Assembly: GCA_964019155.1 (NCBI GenBank)
Contig: OZ025243.1
Coordinates: 28,516,871-28,580,870, forward strand
Direction: 5' to 3'
DNA from: Osedax fenrisi
Taxonomy: Eukaryota > Annelida > Polychaeta > Sabellida > Siboglinidae
DNA length: 64,000 nucleotides
A program made the position numbers and the translations under genes. Of this stretch, positions 48,240 to 60,531 are shown piece by piece. Positions within the stretch are counted from its first letter, which is position 1. Each line of letters starts with the position of its first letter. Below the pieces are notes generated by a model. That model saw nothing but the letters and a program-made list of their open reading frames with translations, did no database searches and was not told the DNA's origin.

Positions 48240-48494
48240 TCTTATATTTACATTCGCACCAATATATCATTACATTATAATTATGCTATATTATAAAACC
48301 AAATTATATTATAAAAGCATATTTTGAATGAAAAATAAATGAATGAAATATTATAAATTCAGCTATTATTGAATTATTATAAAATATTAAATCATATATT
48401 AAGTGTAATCATACAATTAATCATTATTAATTTTACCAAGTATTTGAAGTCATTTAATCAAATCTTAAATATTAGAATATATACACCCACACAC

Positions 48495-48548
<54 letters not shown>

Positions 48549-48706
48549 ATGTATTCTATAAATATACAGTTAATCACATCCGACTGACATATAGCACTAA
48601 TCTTAGCGAGTAACATAACAACTTAATTATATTATAACACAAATGAAGCTAATTTAAATACTAATTTAATCCTATTCGTTCATTCATTTATATCGATCTT
48701 TAGGTT

Positions 48707-48758
<52 letters not shown>

Positions 48759-49077
48759 TGACGATATCTACTTATAATAATATAAAGAAACTTTCTGATA
48801 ACTAATTGGGGAAGAAAATTAAAGAAAATATAAAAAGTATAGGAATATTTACAAATATTTTAAATATGAGTGATATTTTAGTATTGATAATTAATAATAT
48901 ATACAATTACCTGATATTTAGAAATATTTCGTTAACGGATTATTCTATATATGTTTATATGATTATTTTATATAAAGTTTAAATTCTAGGAATATTTTGT
49001 CAAATAATTAAAAGTGTCCGTTAAATTATTTATAAACATATTTAATAAATAATAATTATTAATTTAGATATAAATGT

Positions 49078-49120
<43 letters not shown>

Positions 49121-49164
49121 TGATTGATTTATTAATGTATAAAGAAATATAACATGCTAGACAA
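48240..49164 (-). repeat. Interspersed repeat, copy A (left part)
   Basis: It aligns with 56080-56940. Landmarks: ACCAATATATCATTACATTA, ATTCAGCTATTATTGAATTA, ACACCCACACACACAAATAT, CATCCGACTGACATATAG and TCGTTAACGGATTATTC. The alignment resumes at 50090 after a transposon insertion. Confidence 0.85.
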
Positions 49165-50089
49165 CACAGTTAAAAAAATGCGATTCCTATTTTTGTTTTT
49201 ATCGTTTCCTGGGTGTCTTAATGAGAATCGGTTTTAAATCGATTACTAAAATTCAAGTTTAGGAATCGGTTTATATGAAACCGATTCTTAAATTGCTATA
49301 GGAATCGGTTAACTTAAGTTGTTGATGTAAGTTTGAACGTAAATTTAGATGTAAAATATAATATTAAAATAAATATTATTATCGTAGCAAAGTATTAACT
49401 CATATATTATAATGTATTATATAAGTTCATTTAAGTTAGATTTAAAACTTAAATTTAATAATAATAACATGATAATATTGAATTCAACATGCAACTCCTA
49501 TATTCAATATTGAGCAATTAGTTCAACATTATTACAATTGTATTATCAATATAATTATGATTACAATTGTAATGTAATGTGTCAGTTGAATGAGATTATG
49601 ATAACTTAGAAAAATACATAGGATTACTAACATAATTTAGGTTTTTAAAATAATATTTTATTTATTAAAATCAGTATATTAACTTAAATATAAAATTAAA
49701 ATAATAATTAATAATTAATCTGGATAGATAACAATTAAATCAATATATTAAAATAATTAAAAGGTATACTATTTTATTCTTTCTATATTAAAAAAATAAT
49801 ATTCCAATAATTTAAGAAATTCTTACATCAATAACTTAAACCGATTCTAAATAATTTGTTTAGGAATCGTTTTTAAAAACCGATTCTCAATAATTAATTT
49901 AGGAATCGTTTTTATAAACCGATTCTCAAGAATTAGTTTTGGAATCGATAATATCGATTCCTTAACAATAAAATGTAGGAATCGTTTTTATAAACAGCTT
50001 TCTAAACAAACTTTACAGGAATCTATTTTCAAATTTAAATCCGATTCCTATAATAAAATCGTCGTAAGAATCAGATTTTTTTAACTGTG
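49165..50089. mobile_element. 925-bp element built from the word GGAATCGGTTT
   Basis: The left terminus CACAGTTAAAAAAATGCGAT and the right terminus, reversed, CACAGTTAAAAAAATCTGAT pair over about 25 bp. Words GGAATCGGTTT, AAACCGATTCC and close variants occur about fifteen times in both orientations, concentrated at 49190-49320 and 49840-50080; the centre is AT-rich. There is no transposase frame. The paralogous repeat copy at 56080-57085 lacks this insert, which confirms the boundaries to within some 20 bp. Confidence 0.9.
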
Positions 50090-50210
50090 AATGTTCTCTA
50101 TTATATAGATATATTAATACAAATAAACAATAGTATTGATCATTACAAATTTTGTTAATAAAATACATAGTATTTAGATTTAAAAAAACTTTCTTGTATA
50201 CATAGAGAAC
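50090..50210 (-). repeat. Interspersed repeat, copy A (right part)
   Basis: It resumes the alignment to copy B: TTCTCTATTATATAGATATA here and TTCTCTATTATATAGAAATA at 56950, then AAAAAAACTTTC in both. Confidence 0.75.
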
Positions 50211-50339
50211 GAAATGACTACATAACACTTCGTTCTCTATGGTATATATTATATATAGTATATATTATATTATAATATTTTATATATATATATATATATA
50301 AAATATAGTGTATCATAATTATATATAAACTAAAGTTTA

Positions 50340-50663
50340 TCTGTAGTTATATATTGATTAACAATTGAAAATATTAATTTCCTAATTTTGTATAAAAAAT
50401 TAATGTCCATTTTTAAATATAAATAAAATATAATATCATTGATTTTTATTAAAAATATCTCTCTGAACGTACTATTAGTTATATTACTAGTTTATAAAAA
50501 TAACAAAATATTTATAATAATCCCATTATTGTATCTAATATAGAATGCATAGTAGTAGATACTATCACACATATATATATATGATCAGTTATTAATATAT
50601 TAACATGTACATGCACAACATTAATCAATGACCGACGCACTCCTGTAATGCAAATATATACAT

Positions 50664-50714
<51 letters not shown>

Positions 50715-51345
50715 GTAAATTCCGTAACAAATTCTCTATCTATAATACAACTTTTAAATAAATCTAGAATTAAACATCTTAGTCTTAAACTGGTACATTT
50801 GACAAATTATATTAGCATGGTTTAATGTATACATTATCATATGGATATATCAACATATTTTGAAATATAAAGTGATATTACTTGATATTTATATTTATTT
50901 ACATTAATAATTACCTTATCTACCAGATAAATAATATAATTAAATTGTCACTAACATACAAATGTGTATTAGAAAATACTTTAAATTTATGTGTTAATAG
51001 ATCTAAACTTATTTCAGTAATTGTTCAAAGCCTTAGATATTTGAGGTTAACTATAGGTCGGTATACGGGTAAATATAGTTACCTATGTCATCTTCTAGCT
51101 TTAAAAATCAGGACAACTTTATCAATCTACAAGCTTAAAGGAAATATTCCATATATATATACTCAGATTAAATATATATTTTAGAGATGCTACGATCAAC
51201 GCAGATATACTTTCAATAATATATATGATTAGAAACATTAAATATATCTATGATTTAACTTTCTAATAAATATAAAATCTAAGCTAATTACTTATTTATT
51301 CAGTGACTACTAAACGTTATTTGTTTTCTATATAATTTCTATATA
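50340..51345 (-). mobile_element. LINE fragment, copy 2 of the 46740-47665 element
   Basis: The minus strand near 51175-51060 has YGIFPLSL and, after decay, YRPIVNL where copy 1 has NYRPISILP. The alignment to copy 1 runs almost end to end, interrupted by TA tracts (about 50668-50708). Confidence 0.75.
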
Positions 51346-51349
51346 TATA

Positions 51350-52752
51350 TTTCATGCATATATATTCTTCAAAAGCGAATGATAAGAATTATATGTAAAA
51401 AACATTTTTTACATCATACTAATGGACTATTTATTGATAATTCTTTATTAAAAATAAATGAAATTACATATATAAGTACATGTGAATTTATGTTTAAAAT
51501 TTTCAATGATCTTCATCCTGTTATAACAAATGCATTTTTTTCTGTAACTTCATCATCTCACAACACTAGGAGCATAAATATTTTCTCAATTATTAATTTC
51601 AAAAAAGAACTATGCAGAAGAACATTAATATACATTGGACCAATTACCTGGAATAAGCTTGATAATATTTTAAAAAATATTTCAAATTATAAATTATTCA
51701 GGAAACGTATGTATACACATTTGTTATCTTCTTACTCAGTATACTTATAATCTAAATCTCATTTTTCTAATTTTATATCTTTTATCATGTATTTTATCTA
51801 ATATTGTATTATATACTAAGATCCACATTTTATTCTTATTTTAATTTATTGACGTTTATGTAAAAATTAAAAAAAAATTAATACTTTTGAGTGTTTTACT
51901 TTACAATATTTTATTTCCCCGACATTAATAATATTATTTTACTGAATTTTTGCATTTTATATTTGAATTTACTTTCATGTTTTCTTTCTTTTTAATTGAC
52001 GTTTATATAAAAATAATAAAATTAAAAAAAACTGTTAGGTATTTCTTTTTTCTTTAGTATTTTCTTTAGTATTTTTTATTTCCCTCTGACTAATAATATT
52101 ATTTGACTTTATTTTTAATTACATAAACATTTTGTATTGAATATTTTTTCTTGTATACTTGATTATACTTCTTTGTTTTATTTCTCTTTATTGACACTTA
52201 TATAAAAATTAGTAATTAAACTAACATTTCAGTTTGAACAAATATTTTACATTCTTTACATTATTATAAAGTATTACAAAAAAATTCCTAAAACTTATTT
52301 ACTGAAAAAAAAAAAAAAAAAAAAAAAAAATGTTACATACAGTTCTTACCATCTTTCTAGATATTCTTTTTGTTATGTTTTATTCAGTTTTATTCAGTTT
52401 TACTTCATTTTACTTCATTTTTTTCTTCTTTTATACTAATACATCTATATTTTTGTTTAGTGTATTATTTTATAGTACTTATTATTTATTTTAGTTATTT
52501 ATTTATAAATAATTAAATGATGATTACATAATTTTATGGCAAGTTCAAACAATTTATATTATTTTTCTATTTTATTCATTGTATTCTATCTATGTAAACA
52601 GGAAGTCATCTAATATTTTATAATATTTTATTTATTTAGTTTTTTTTTGAACTTGCTTTAAAATTAAGGGTAATTGTCTCGATAAGCTTTAGCTTCTACA
52701 AAAACCCTGGTGCAAACCTAAATCTGATAATAATAATAATAATAATAATATA
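51350..52752 (+). mobile_element. LINE 3' end, C-terminal ORF and long 3' UTR
   Basis: A 123-residue plus-strand frame (51379-51750) reads MIRIICKKHFLHHTNGLF, LKINEITYISTCEFMFKIFN, HNTRSINIF and IGPITWNKLDNIL, then FRKRMYTHLLSS. This is the C-terminal end of CR1-like ORFs (FMYKxxN, HxTR, GPxxWN, FKxxLKxxL). About 1 kb of T-rich sequence follows, containing a 26-base poly-A at 52305-52330. It ends with ATAATAATAATAATAATAAT at 52728-52750, a retroposon tail. Confidence 0.85.
52305..52330. repeat. Poly-A run, 26 bp
   Basis: Uninterrupted A homopolymer within the LINE 3' region. It could mark the end of a retroposed sequence. Confidence 0.9.
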
Positions 52753-52782
52753 TATATATATATTTATAACTTGATTAACAAA

Positions 52783-53330
52783 CTGCCTGTGTGGTTCGGT
52801 TTTCTAAGGCGTTATATACACAAGTAGCATGCCGTGGGACTAAGCCCCGTTCGTTAAGGGTGATCATAGATTTGTTTTGTGTGTGGACAGATTGCATCGT
52901 ATAGCTATTGAAATTCTAAGAATATATGTATAATTCAATTTTTGTTGGAGTAATTTTTTACGATTTTTTACACTGTATAAATTCCAAGAAATTTCCAGGA
53001 AATTTTAATTTTAATTCTATTTTTTATATATTCTATTCCATTATTATAAAATAAATAGTGTGTTAACATTTGATAACAAATTATTCATTACAAAGGTTTA
53101 AAATACTTATTTTTTTATAATTTATTTTATATATAGCAAAATTTGTATCTACATGTTAAACTTCACGAGGCTGTCGTGTAACCTTATAATGTAACCATGG
53201 ATGCCTTAATATGATAGCGTTTTCGAAGAAACATTAGAGCGAATGGTTGTATGATTATAAGTGAAAACTTCATATGAATTTCTAGATGGAATGAAAGGAC
53301 TCCACCAAATAAATAACAATAACAAGAATA
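52783..53330 (+). mobile_element. SINE family 1 copy, interrupted
   Basis: The head CTGCCTGTGTGGTTCGGTTT with ACACAAGTAGCATGCCGTGG matches the 11886 copy. The body resumes at 53198 with GGATGCCTTAATATGATAGC and TATAAGTGAAAACTTCAT, ending CTCCACCAAATAAATAACAA. About 245 bp between head and body is not in the other copies and is probably an insertion. Confidence 0.83.
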
Positions 53331-53349
53331 TAATAATAATATATTATAA

Positions 53350-53838
53350 TATCAGAATGTAGATATGACCATGGTAAATGAATAAGTACTATGCTTATCT
53401 AGTCATTTACCTATTTCACTTTCCTAGGACAATTAAGAGGAGAAAAGTATATTAAAAGTAACATAAAAATAAATAAAATAAAATAAAATGTTAAGATTTA
53501 AATTTCGTAAAAGAAATATATATATATATATGTATATATAATATATACACAAATTATATACAAAAATATATGTTAAAAGATAAAATTATAAATAAAATTT
53601 GATTATTTATTAATCTATTAGAATAATAACTTATAAAAATCAGAGATATTAAATTTTTTTAAATTATTTTCAGAGTAGCCAACAGTAATTGAAACTAATG
53701 AGGATATATGGTGTTTCAACTTCAAGGCTATGGGTTCGTCAGGTACTATGACTTAGGGATCATATCAGTACCAATAATAATAACAAATGCAATACTTTCT
53801 TACTCTTACTACAAGTATATCCCTTTCCCCGACACGTA
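53350..53838 (-). repeat. Interspersed repeat family, copy 2
   Basis: Second copy of the repeat at 35936-36425: TATGACCATGGTAAATGAAT, TAGCCAACAGTAATTGAAA, TATGGGTTCGTCAGGTAC and CCTTTCCCCGACACG. Confidence 0.8.
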
Positions 53839-54869
53839 CCAACACCCACACTAATACAAAAAATCAGCCACTACGTTACAAAAAAAAACACAATATAAAA
53901 TAATTCAAATGTTACTATAAATGTTTATTTCAATAGATTACTTTTTATAATGATAATTATTTTATTAAAAATATTAAACAAATAAGAATATTTTTTTTAA
54001 AAACTTCTCATAATTCCATTTATCATGTAAATAAAATGTGAGATAAGATAAATAAATAAAATCAAATAATTAAAAAAAAAAATTATGTAATTAAATAAAA
54101 TGTAAAAAAACGTTAAAAATTACAAATTTATATAATTACAAATACACCTAATAAATATAATACTCAAATACAGAAAAATAAACACTTACAATTCAACACT
54201 ATACTTTATAAGTAATTTAATTAGTACTACCTTTTCATAAATTTACACTTTATTAAAAAAAGTAAAGTATTGTTATTGTTACCAATTCTATGCTAATACT
54301 TGAAATCAAAGGGTAAATTATGTTTGAAAACTATATAATATATAAAAAAAATTCAAAAAAATAAAATAAAATAAGAAGCAAGACAAAAAATAATTTTTCT
54401 TTTTATAATAATTTTTTTTTATATTAACTAAGTTTCAGATTATTTATATAGACCTCAAGGAATATTTGAATCATCAAATAAATTTTTAAAATACAAAATT
54501 TAAAGGGTTTAAAAACAGTTAAAAGGTTTAAAAAAAATATATCATTTTGTTGTTTTTTTATATATTTAAAAATAAAAATAAATTACCAATATAAAAAGTA
54601 TAAATAAAATTAAATACAAATATAGAAACATATAATTTATAAAATTTAAAATACTACTGATGGAATTAAAATAAATTGTATTATATAAATCTATTGAAGT
54701 AATTTAAAAGTATATTATAATGTACATTATATAGTTTAAATATCCTTAGTTTAATAGTTATCATTTGTTAATAATTATCATTAGTTAAATATGTATACTT
54801 AGTCAAAGAGTTATCATTAGTTACATATTTAAAATCATATAAATTCATATATATATATATATATGTTTA
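53839..54869. other. A/T-rich low-complexity DNA, no gene seen
   Basis: Long runs of A on the plus strand. Nothing supported. Confidence 0.45.
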
Positions 54870-55935
54870 TTTAAATGTTCAATAAATCTATATAAAATAT
54901 TATTATAGATGATGATTGATATATAGTTTTTTCAAATTCCGTTTTAATAATGATTTCGATAGAAAATTTTTAAAAGAATTTTCTAAATTATTCCATAATA
55001 TAGATCCTTTATAAAATATACTAATATATTTTATTTGTAACTTATATAATGGCATTACAAATTTATATTGACTTCTTTGACTATAGTTATTTTTGTGTTG
55101 ACAACATATAGATGTATATGGAGATGTTGATTTACTATTTAAAAATCATACATAATTAATATTGTTTTACATTTATATATATCCTTATAAGGATTTATAA
55201 ATTTCAAAATATTTAAAGAATTATAAAATGTATCAGAATTCTATTTTGTAAATTATAAATAGCACGTATAGATCTATTTAGTAATATAATAATCCAATTT
55301 ATATTTGATGTATACCTATATCCCCATATAGTAATACAATGGCTAGTATTAGGTAGGATAAAAGCATTATATAATAATTTTAGTGATGTTATACTTTATG
55401 AAAATTTGAGTTTGTATAATTTTCTATAAATTTTGATACTCTTTTGCAAATATATTAATATGAGATTTCCAGTTAAGTTAAGCATTTCTAAAAAAGTATA
55501 GAATTCTACTCTATTTAATAGTTTATTATCAATATAAATATTATTATCAAAATAATGTGTATTCATTTTATCTCTTATTATATATATATATATAATGATG
55601 ACACTAATATTATTTTTAAACATACACATATTAATAATCATAATTCATTAGTTACTAATGTACTTATAAAATTAAAAAAATGGATTATTATGAATAATTT
55701 AACAATAAATATCAGTTTAAGTTCATTAGTAACTAATGAATTAAGATTATTAATATTTGTATATTTAAAAATAATATTAGTGTCATCAGCGAATACAATT
55801 AGTATACAAATTATTAATAATTGAACATATATTATAAAATAAATGCAAGTCATTCATAAATCATATACATAGTATTTTTCCTAGGATTGAACCATGAGGA
55901 ATTCCAAAATTAATATGTGATTATATTATTATCAA
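54870..55935 (-). mobile_element. LINE relic with inverted duplication of its polymerase core
   Basis: Minus strand from 55920: GIPHGSILGKILCI then MNDLHLF (PQG block), IVFADDTNIIFKYTNINNLN (FADD core intact), then NKLLNRVEFYTFLEMLNL, LLYNAFILPNTSHCITIWGY, RSIRAIYNLQNRILI and ILWNNLENSFKNFLSKSL. The order fits a jockey/CR1-like RT end. The core region is also present on the plus strand as NDDTNIIFKHTHINNHNSL, because of a local inverted repeat at 55597-55787. Confidence 0.84.
55597..55787. repeat. Inverted repeat, 64-bp arms, 63-bp spacer
   Basis: Arms 55597-55660 and 55724-55787 are reverse complements with few differences, outer ends GATGACACTAATATTATTTT, inner ends CATTAGTTACTAATG. The arms carry the LINE FADD core, so one arm is a copied, flipped piece of the same relic. 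Confidence 0.92.
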
Positions 55936-55940
55936 AATTA

Positions 55941-56178
55941 ATTTATTTTTCTTTCAATCTATGCTTTTATAATATAATTTACTTTTGTGATATAACATAA
56001 TTATAATGTATTGATATATTGGTGCAAATATAAATATAATACAATTAACTGATATTATATTATAATTCTAATTATTAATTATATTATTAATCCACACCAA
56101 TATATCAATACTTTATAATTATGTTATATCACAAACGAAATATTATATTATAAAAGCATAGTTTGAAAGAAAAATAAA
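55941..56178. repeat. Inverted repeat, about 85-bp arms, 70-bp spacer
   Basis: Arm 1 (55941-56025, containing ATCTATGCTTTTATAATATA and GTGATATAACATAATTATAA) and arm 2 (56096-56178) are near-exact reverse complements. Arm 2 begins the interspersed repeat copy B, so arm 1 is an inverted duplication of that repeat's end. Confidence 0.9.
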
Positions 56179-56322
56179 TTAATTAAATATCATAAATTCA
56201 GCTATTATTGAATTATTATTAAATATTAAATCATATATTATGCATTATTAATGTTACCAAGTATTTGAAGATAATTAATCAAATCTTAATTATTAGAATA
56301 TATACACCCACACACACAAATA

Positions 56323-56354
<32 letters not shown>

Positions 56355-56658
56355 AATATTTATTAGAAGAAAGTTGTATATATATATATATATATATCAT
56401 GTGAATTATTAAATTCATTATATTATTGTTTCCTCTAAAAGGCTTCAGATGAAGATAATTATCTTTTCTATGTTGTCGCCTGCTATATATATATATGTAT
56501 ATGTATGGGTATATATATATATACAGTTAATCATATCCGACTGATATATAGAATTATTCTTAGCGAATAACATAACAACATAATGATATTATATAAAATG
56601 AAGCTAATTTAAATACTGGTTTAATCCTATGTGCTCATTCCTTTACATCAATATTTAG

Positions 56659-56699
<41 letters not shown>

Positions 56700-56848
56700 A
56701 TATTAAGAAACTTTCTGGTATCGATAATTAATAATATACATAATTATCCGTCATTATGAAAGATTTCGTTAACGGATTATTTTATATAAAGTTTAAATTA
56801 TAGGAATCTTTTATGAAATATTTAAAAATGTCCTGTCAATTATTTATA

Positions 56849-56909
<61 letters not shown>

Positions 56910-57085
56910 TGATTGATTGAGTAATGTATAAAGAAATATATCATTCTATATAGTATTCTCTATTATATAGAAATATTAATACAAACAAAACATTTGTGAT
57001 CCTTATATAATTTGTATACAAATTTCTTAATATTTTCCATAATTTGTGGACTAAAAAAACTTTCATGCAGAATATATGATTGATA
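56080..57085 (-). repeat. Interspersed repeat, copy B (without the 925-bp insert)
   Basis: It aligns with 48240-49164 plus 50090-50210. It contains extra TA and AAT tracts near 56320-56395. At about 56945-56955 it passes straight through the point where copy A carries the GGAATCGGTTT-word element. Confidence 0.85.
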
Positions 57086-57429
57086 AATAGTCGATGTACA
57101 TACAATAATAACCTGCAAATTAAAACTAAGATTATCATCAAAGATAAAATTATGATTATTAATAATTAATATTATTATATTGAATAATACAAAGTCAATA
57201 TATAGGATGGACCTATAGGAAAAAAACATTATTCTTGAAACGATCACTTCGTACCTGAAAGAATATATATCCTTATCATATACAATTTATAGAATTCCTT
57301 TCACTAAACAACTTATATGATAAACTTCTAAAAACCAATTTCTTTCAGGATAAAATATATAATTGTGGAAACGATACTTAAAAAATGCCATTTGTTAATT
57401 ATCTGTATAATAATGGTTCTACTAAATCT

Positions 57430-58456
57430 TTACCAATAAATATTGATAAGGATCTCTGCAATCTTTTTTGATTTTTATATCAAAAAGTTATCTGATATCT
57501 GCTCCACCATTTATAATAAGTTATTAATATTAGATACATCATATGATTTAATTTCTGTGAATTATTCTTCCGATAACTATTTACATTCTTTTTGTTCAGT
57601 TTCAAATGTTGACATATATAATTTAGTCATCATTTAACATCTTCATATCCTATTGATCATTTTTCTATTTCCTTATTTCATAATTTGGCTTCTTTTCTTA
57701 CATCTTTTATATCCACAGTTATTATCAGTTTTCTTAGCACTAGGAAAATACTTGATATTTAAAAGAATGAAATATGTATACCACTTCAAAAAAGCATAAT
57801 CTCGATAAAGAAATATTATCCAATTATAGAACAATATCACAATTACCCTTTATTAGTAAGAGTATGGAAAATATTATGGCCAAGAAATTAAATAATTATT
57901 TATTACATTTTAATATTCTTGATCTCAAACAGAGTGAGTTTTGAAAATGTCATAGTAAATTTCATGGTGTATCACAAGGTTCAGTACTTGGTCCTATATT
58001 ATTTTTAAATTATCTGTTACCCTTGATTGACATTTTCCAACACTTTCCTTATATTAATTATCATCATTATGCGGATGATTTGCAAATGTATACCGAACTG
58101 CCTTTACATGCTCTTCCTTCTGATAATTATTCTTTGTTGAATTATTTTAATACCTTAAATAATTGGTTTTTTACAAAATAATCTAATGTTAAATATGTCT
58201 AAAACCTTTCTTATTAATTGTTCTTGTATTAATTCCATTTATCTTCAAGTAATTATTGATGGACAAATTATGTTAAAAATCTTGGTTTTATTTTTGATAA
58301 CAAGCTACGTTTTATCGATCAAATCTGAAATATTTGTCTATCTTCTTTTTTTAATTTGCATAAAATAAAAACTATTAGAAATTGTTTACCTGATAACATT
58401 TGTAAGATCATTATTGAATCTACAGTCCTATCTTGTATTGAGTAGTGTAATTATTT
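57430..58456 (+). mobile_element. CR1-like LINE relic, left part, internally deleted
   Basis: The plus strand reads FYIKKLSDICSTIYN near 57470, then LHSFCSVSNVDIYNLVII. EILSNYRTISQLPFISKSME (RPISxLP block) comes near 57815. KCHSKFHGVSQGSVLGPI then joins the block-2 remnant directly to the PQG block, so about 200 bp are deleted. YHHYADDLQMYTELP has an intact YADD. After frameshifts it reads NLGFIFDNKLRFIDQI and ESTVLSCIE-stop-CN. It is cut at 58456 by another LINE and resumes at 60532. Confidence 0.88.
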
Positions 58457-60531
58457 AAAAAAAAGATGAATTAGAAGCTAAACTGAAAAATATTAATATA
58501 GATGAATAATCTACTGATAATGCTTATATACAAACCTCAAAGTCAATAACAGATACAGCACAACATATTCTAGGAATATACAGATTGAGAAAACAACCAT
58601 GGATAACGGATGAGATTCTGGAATTATGTGATAAAAGACGAAGCTTGAAAGCAATAAAATATAAGAGTAGTAAGCATGCCGAGGAATACATAATAGTGCA
58701 CAATCTTATAAGAAGAAGCATGAAAGATAAAAAAGATGAATGGCTGAAATAACAATGTAATCAAATTGATTATGAATTAAAAAGAGGTGTTAAAAGCAAT
58801 ATAGCTTATAATACTATAAAAGCAATAACTAATCCAATAAATAGGAAAATATCAAATATTGAAGTTGCTAACGGTATATCATTAGAAGGTATGTCATTAG
58901 ACGACAATGCAAAATTGGATAGATGGAGAGAATATTGCAAAGAGTTATATAACTACACAATACAAACCGACCAAACCAAAGTAGAAACAGACAATATCCG
59001 TGAAGATGATGAACAGCCACTACAAATACTGAAGTCAGAAGTGACCCACGCCATAAAAAGTCTAAAAAATGGCAAGTCACCAGGAATTGACAATGTACCA
59101 AGCGAGCTTTTAAAAGGAGGAGGTGAAGCGTTAAATGATATAATCACAAAGCTTTGTCAGAAAATATGGTCCACCAACCAGTGGAAAGATGTATGGTAAA
59201 CCTATCTAATTATTCCTATTCTAAAGAAATAAGTTCTCAAAAAATGCTGAAACTCTCATATTATAAATCTTATCAGCCATACAAGCAACATTCTCCTGAG
59301 AATTATATTAAACAGATTAATTCCACAAGCGGAAGATATTCTAGCGGAAGAACAAGCCGGTTTTAGAAAAAATCGAAGATCAACTGAACAAATTCTTAAC
59401 TGCAGACTAATAATGGAAAAATACATCGATCAACAACGTCAAGTTTATCATAATTTACTAGAAGAAAACCTTTGATAGAGTATGGCATGAGGGTGTATGG
59501 CACGTGATATCTTCTTTTGGAATAGGCAATGATATAATTGAATGTATTAAATCACTCTATAATTATTTTAAAAGTATCGTACTGCTAAATAATAATATTG
59601 AAACAAAGTTTAAAGGTGCTTATTATCGCCTGTTCAATTCATTATACACTTGGAAAAAATAATGTTGGACTCTGTAACAAACCAACATCTAGTATATCTA
59701 TAGGAAGCAGAAAATTCAATAACCTTAGATTTGCAGATGATATTGATCTTATATCAGGTTCCTAAAGTGAACTACAAACTATAACTGATGAACTAGAAAA
59801 AACATCGACAGTATACGGCCGTGAAATTAATCATGATAAATGCACAATTCTTGTCAATGGAGAAGGTCCAACACCAATGATTTATATGTACTATAAAAAG
59901 ATTGAAAATGTGGAACATTTTAAATACCTCGGAGTAATGCTTACGAATTCCGGCAACTCAAAAAATGAAATTTGTATAAGATTAGCTATGTCAGTTTCAG
60001 CACTAATAAAACTGGAAAAGATTTTGCGTAGAAGAGAAATCGAATTCAAACTTAAATTTAGATTATATAACACATTAGTTCTTTCAACATTGCTTTATGG
60101 CTGTGAAACATGGACTCTGCTAGAAGAAGCAAAGATGAATATTCGAGGTATTGAGTCTAAAGCTCACAGGCGTCTCCTGAATATAAGCTGTAAAGAAAAA
60201 AAGACGAATATATTGGTCAATAATTTAATAAATGAGAAAGTCGGCTGGTATGTACCTCTTCTTGATATAATCATGCGAATGAAAATGACAAAATTCGGAC
60301 ATATAACTCGACCCGATTCCATGTCCAAAACAAATCTTCAAGGCTATGTCGAAGTTAATAGAAAAATAGAAAGAAGACCAAAGAGAAATTTATTAAATGA
60401 TATTTGTGAATACTCCTATCTCCCTCTTCAGAAACTTTTAGTTATTGCAAAAGATCGTTACAATGGAAAAAGTTGTTAAAAACGCTGTTATATTCTCGCC
60501 CTACGATGCCAACGTCATGGTAACTAAGTAA
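58457..60531 (+). mobile_element. LINE of a second clade inserted into the CR1-like LINE
   Basis: It lacks the endonuclease. Reading with few frameshifts: QPWITDEILELCDKRRSLKA, RREYCK-like RWREYCKELYNYT, VTHAIKSLKNGKSPGIDNVP, GGEALNDIITKLCQKIWSTN, then EEQAGFRKNRRSTEQILNCR and FDRVWHEGVWHVISSFGIGN. A decayed polymerase core FADDIDLISGS lies near 59730. YLGVMLTNSGNSKNEICIRL, LLYGCETWTLLEEAKMNIRG and KFGHITRPDSM follow, and the ORF ends at 60477. The tail is TAACTAAGTAAGTAA. The insert is flanked by GTAATTATTT and GTAATTCTTT. Confidence 0.92.
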
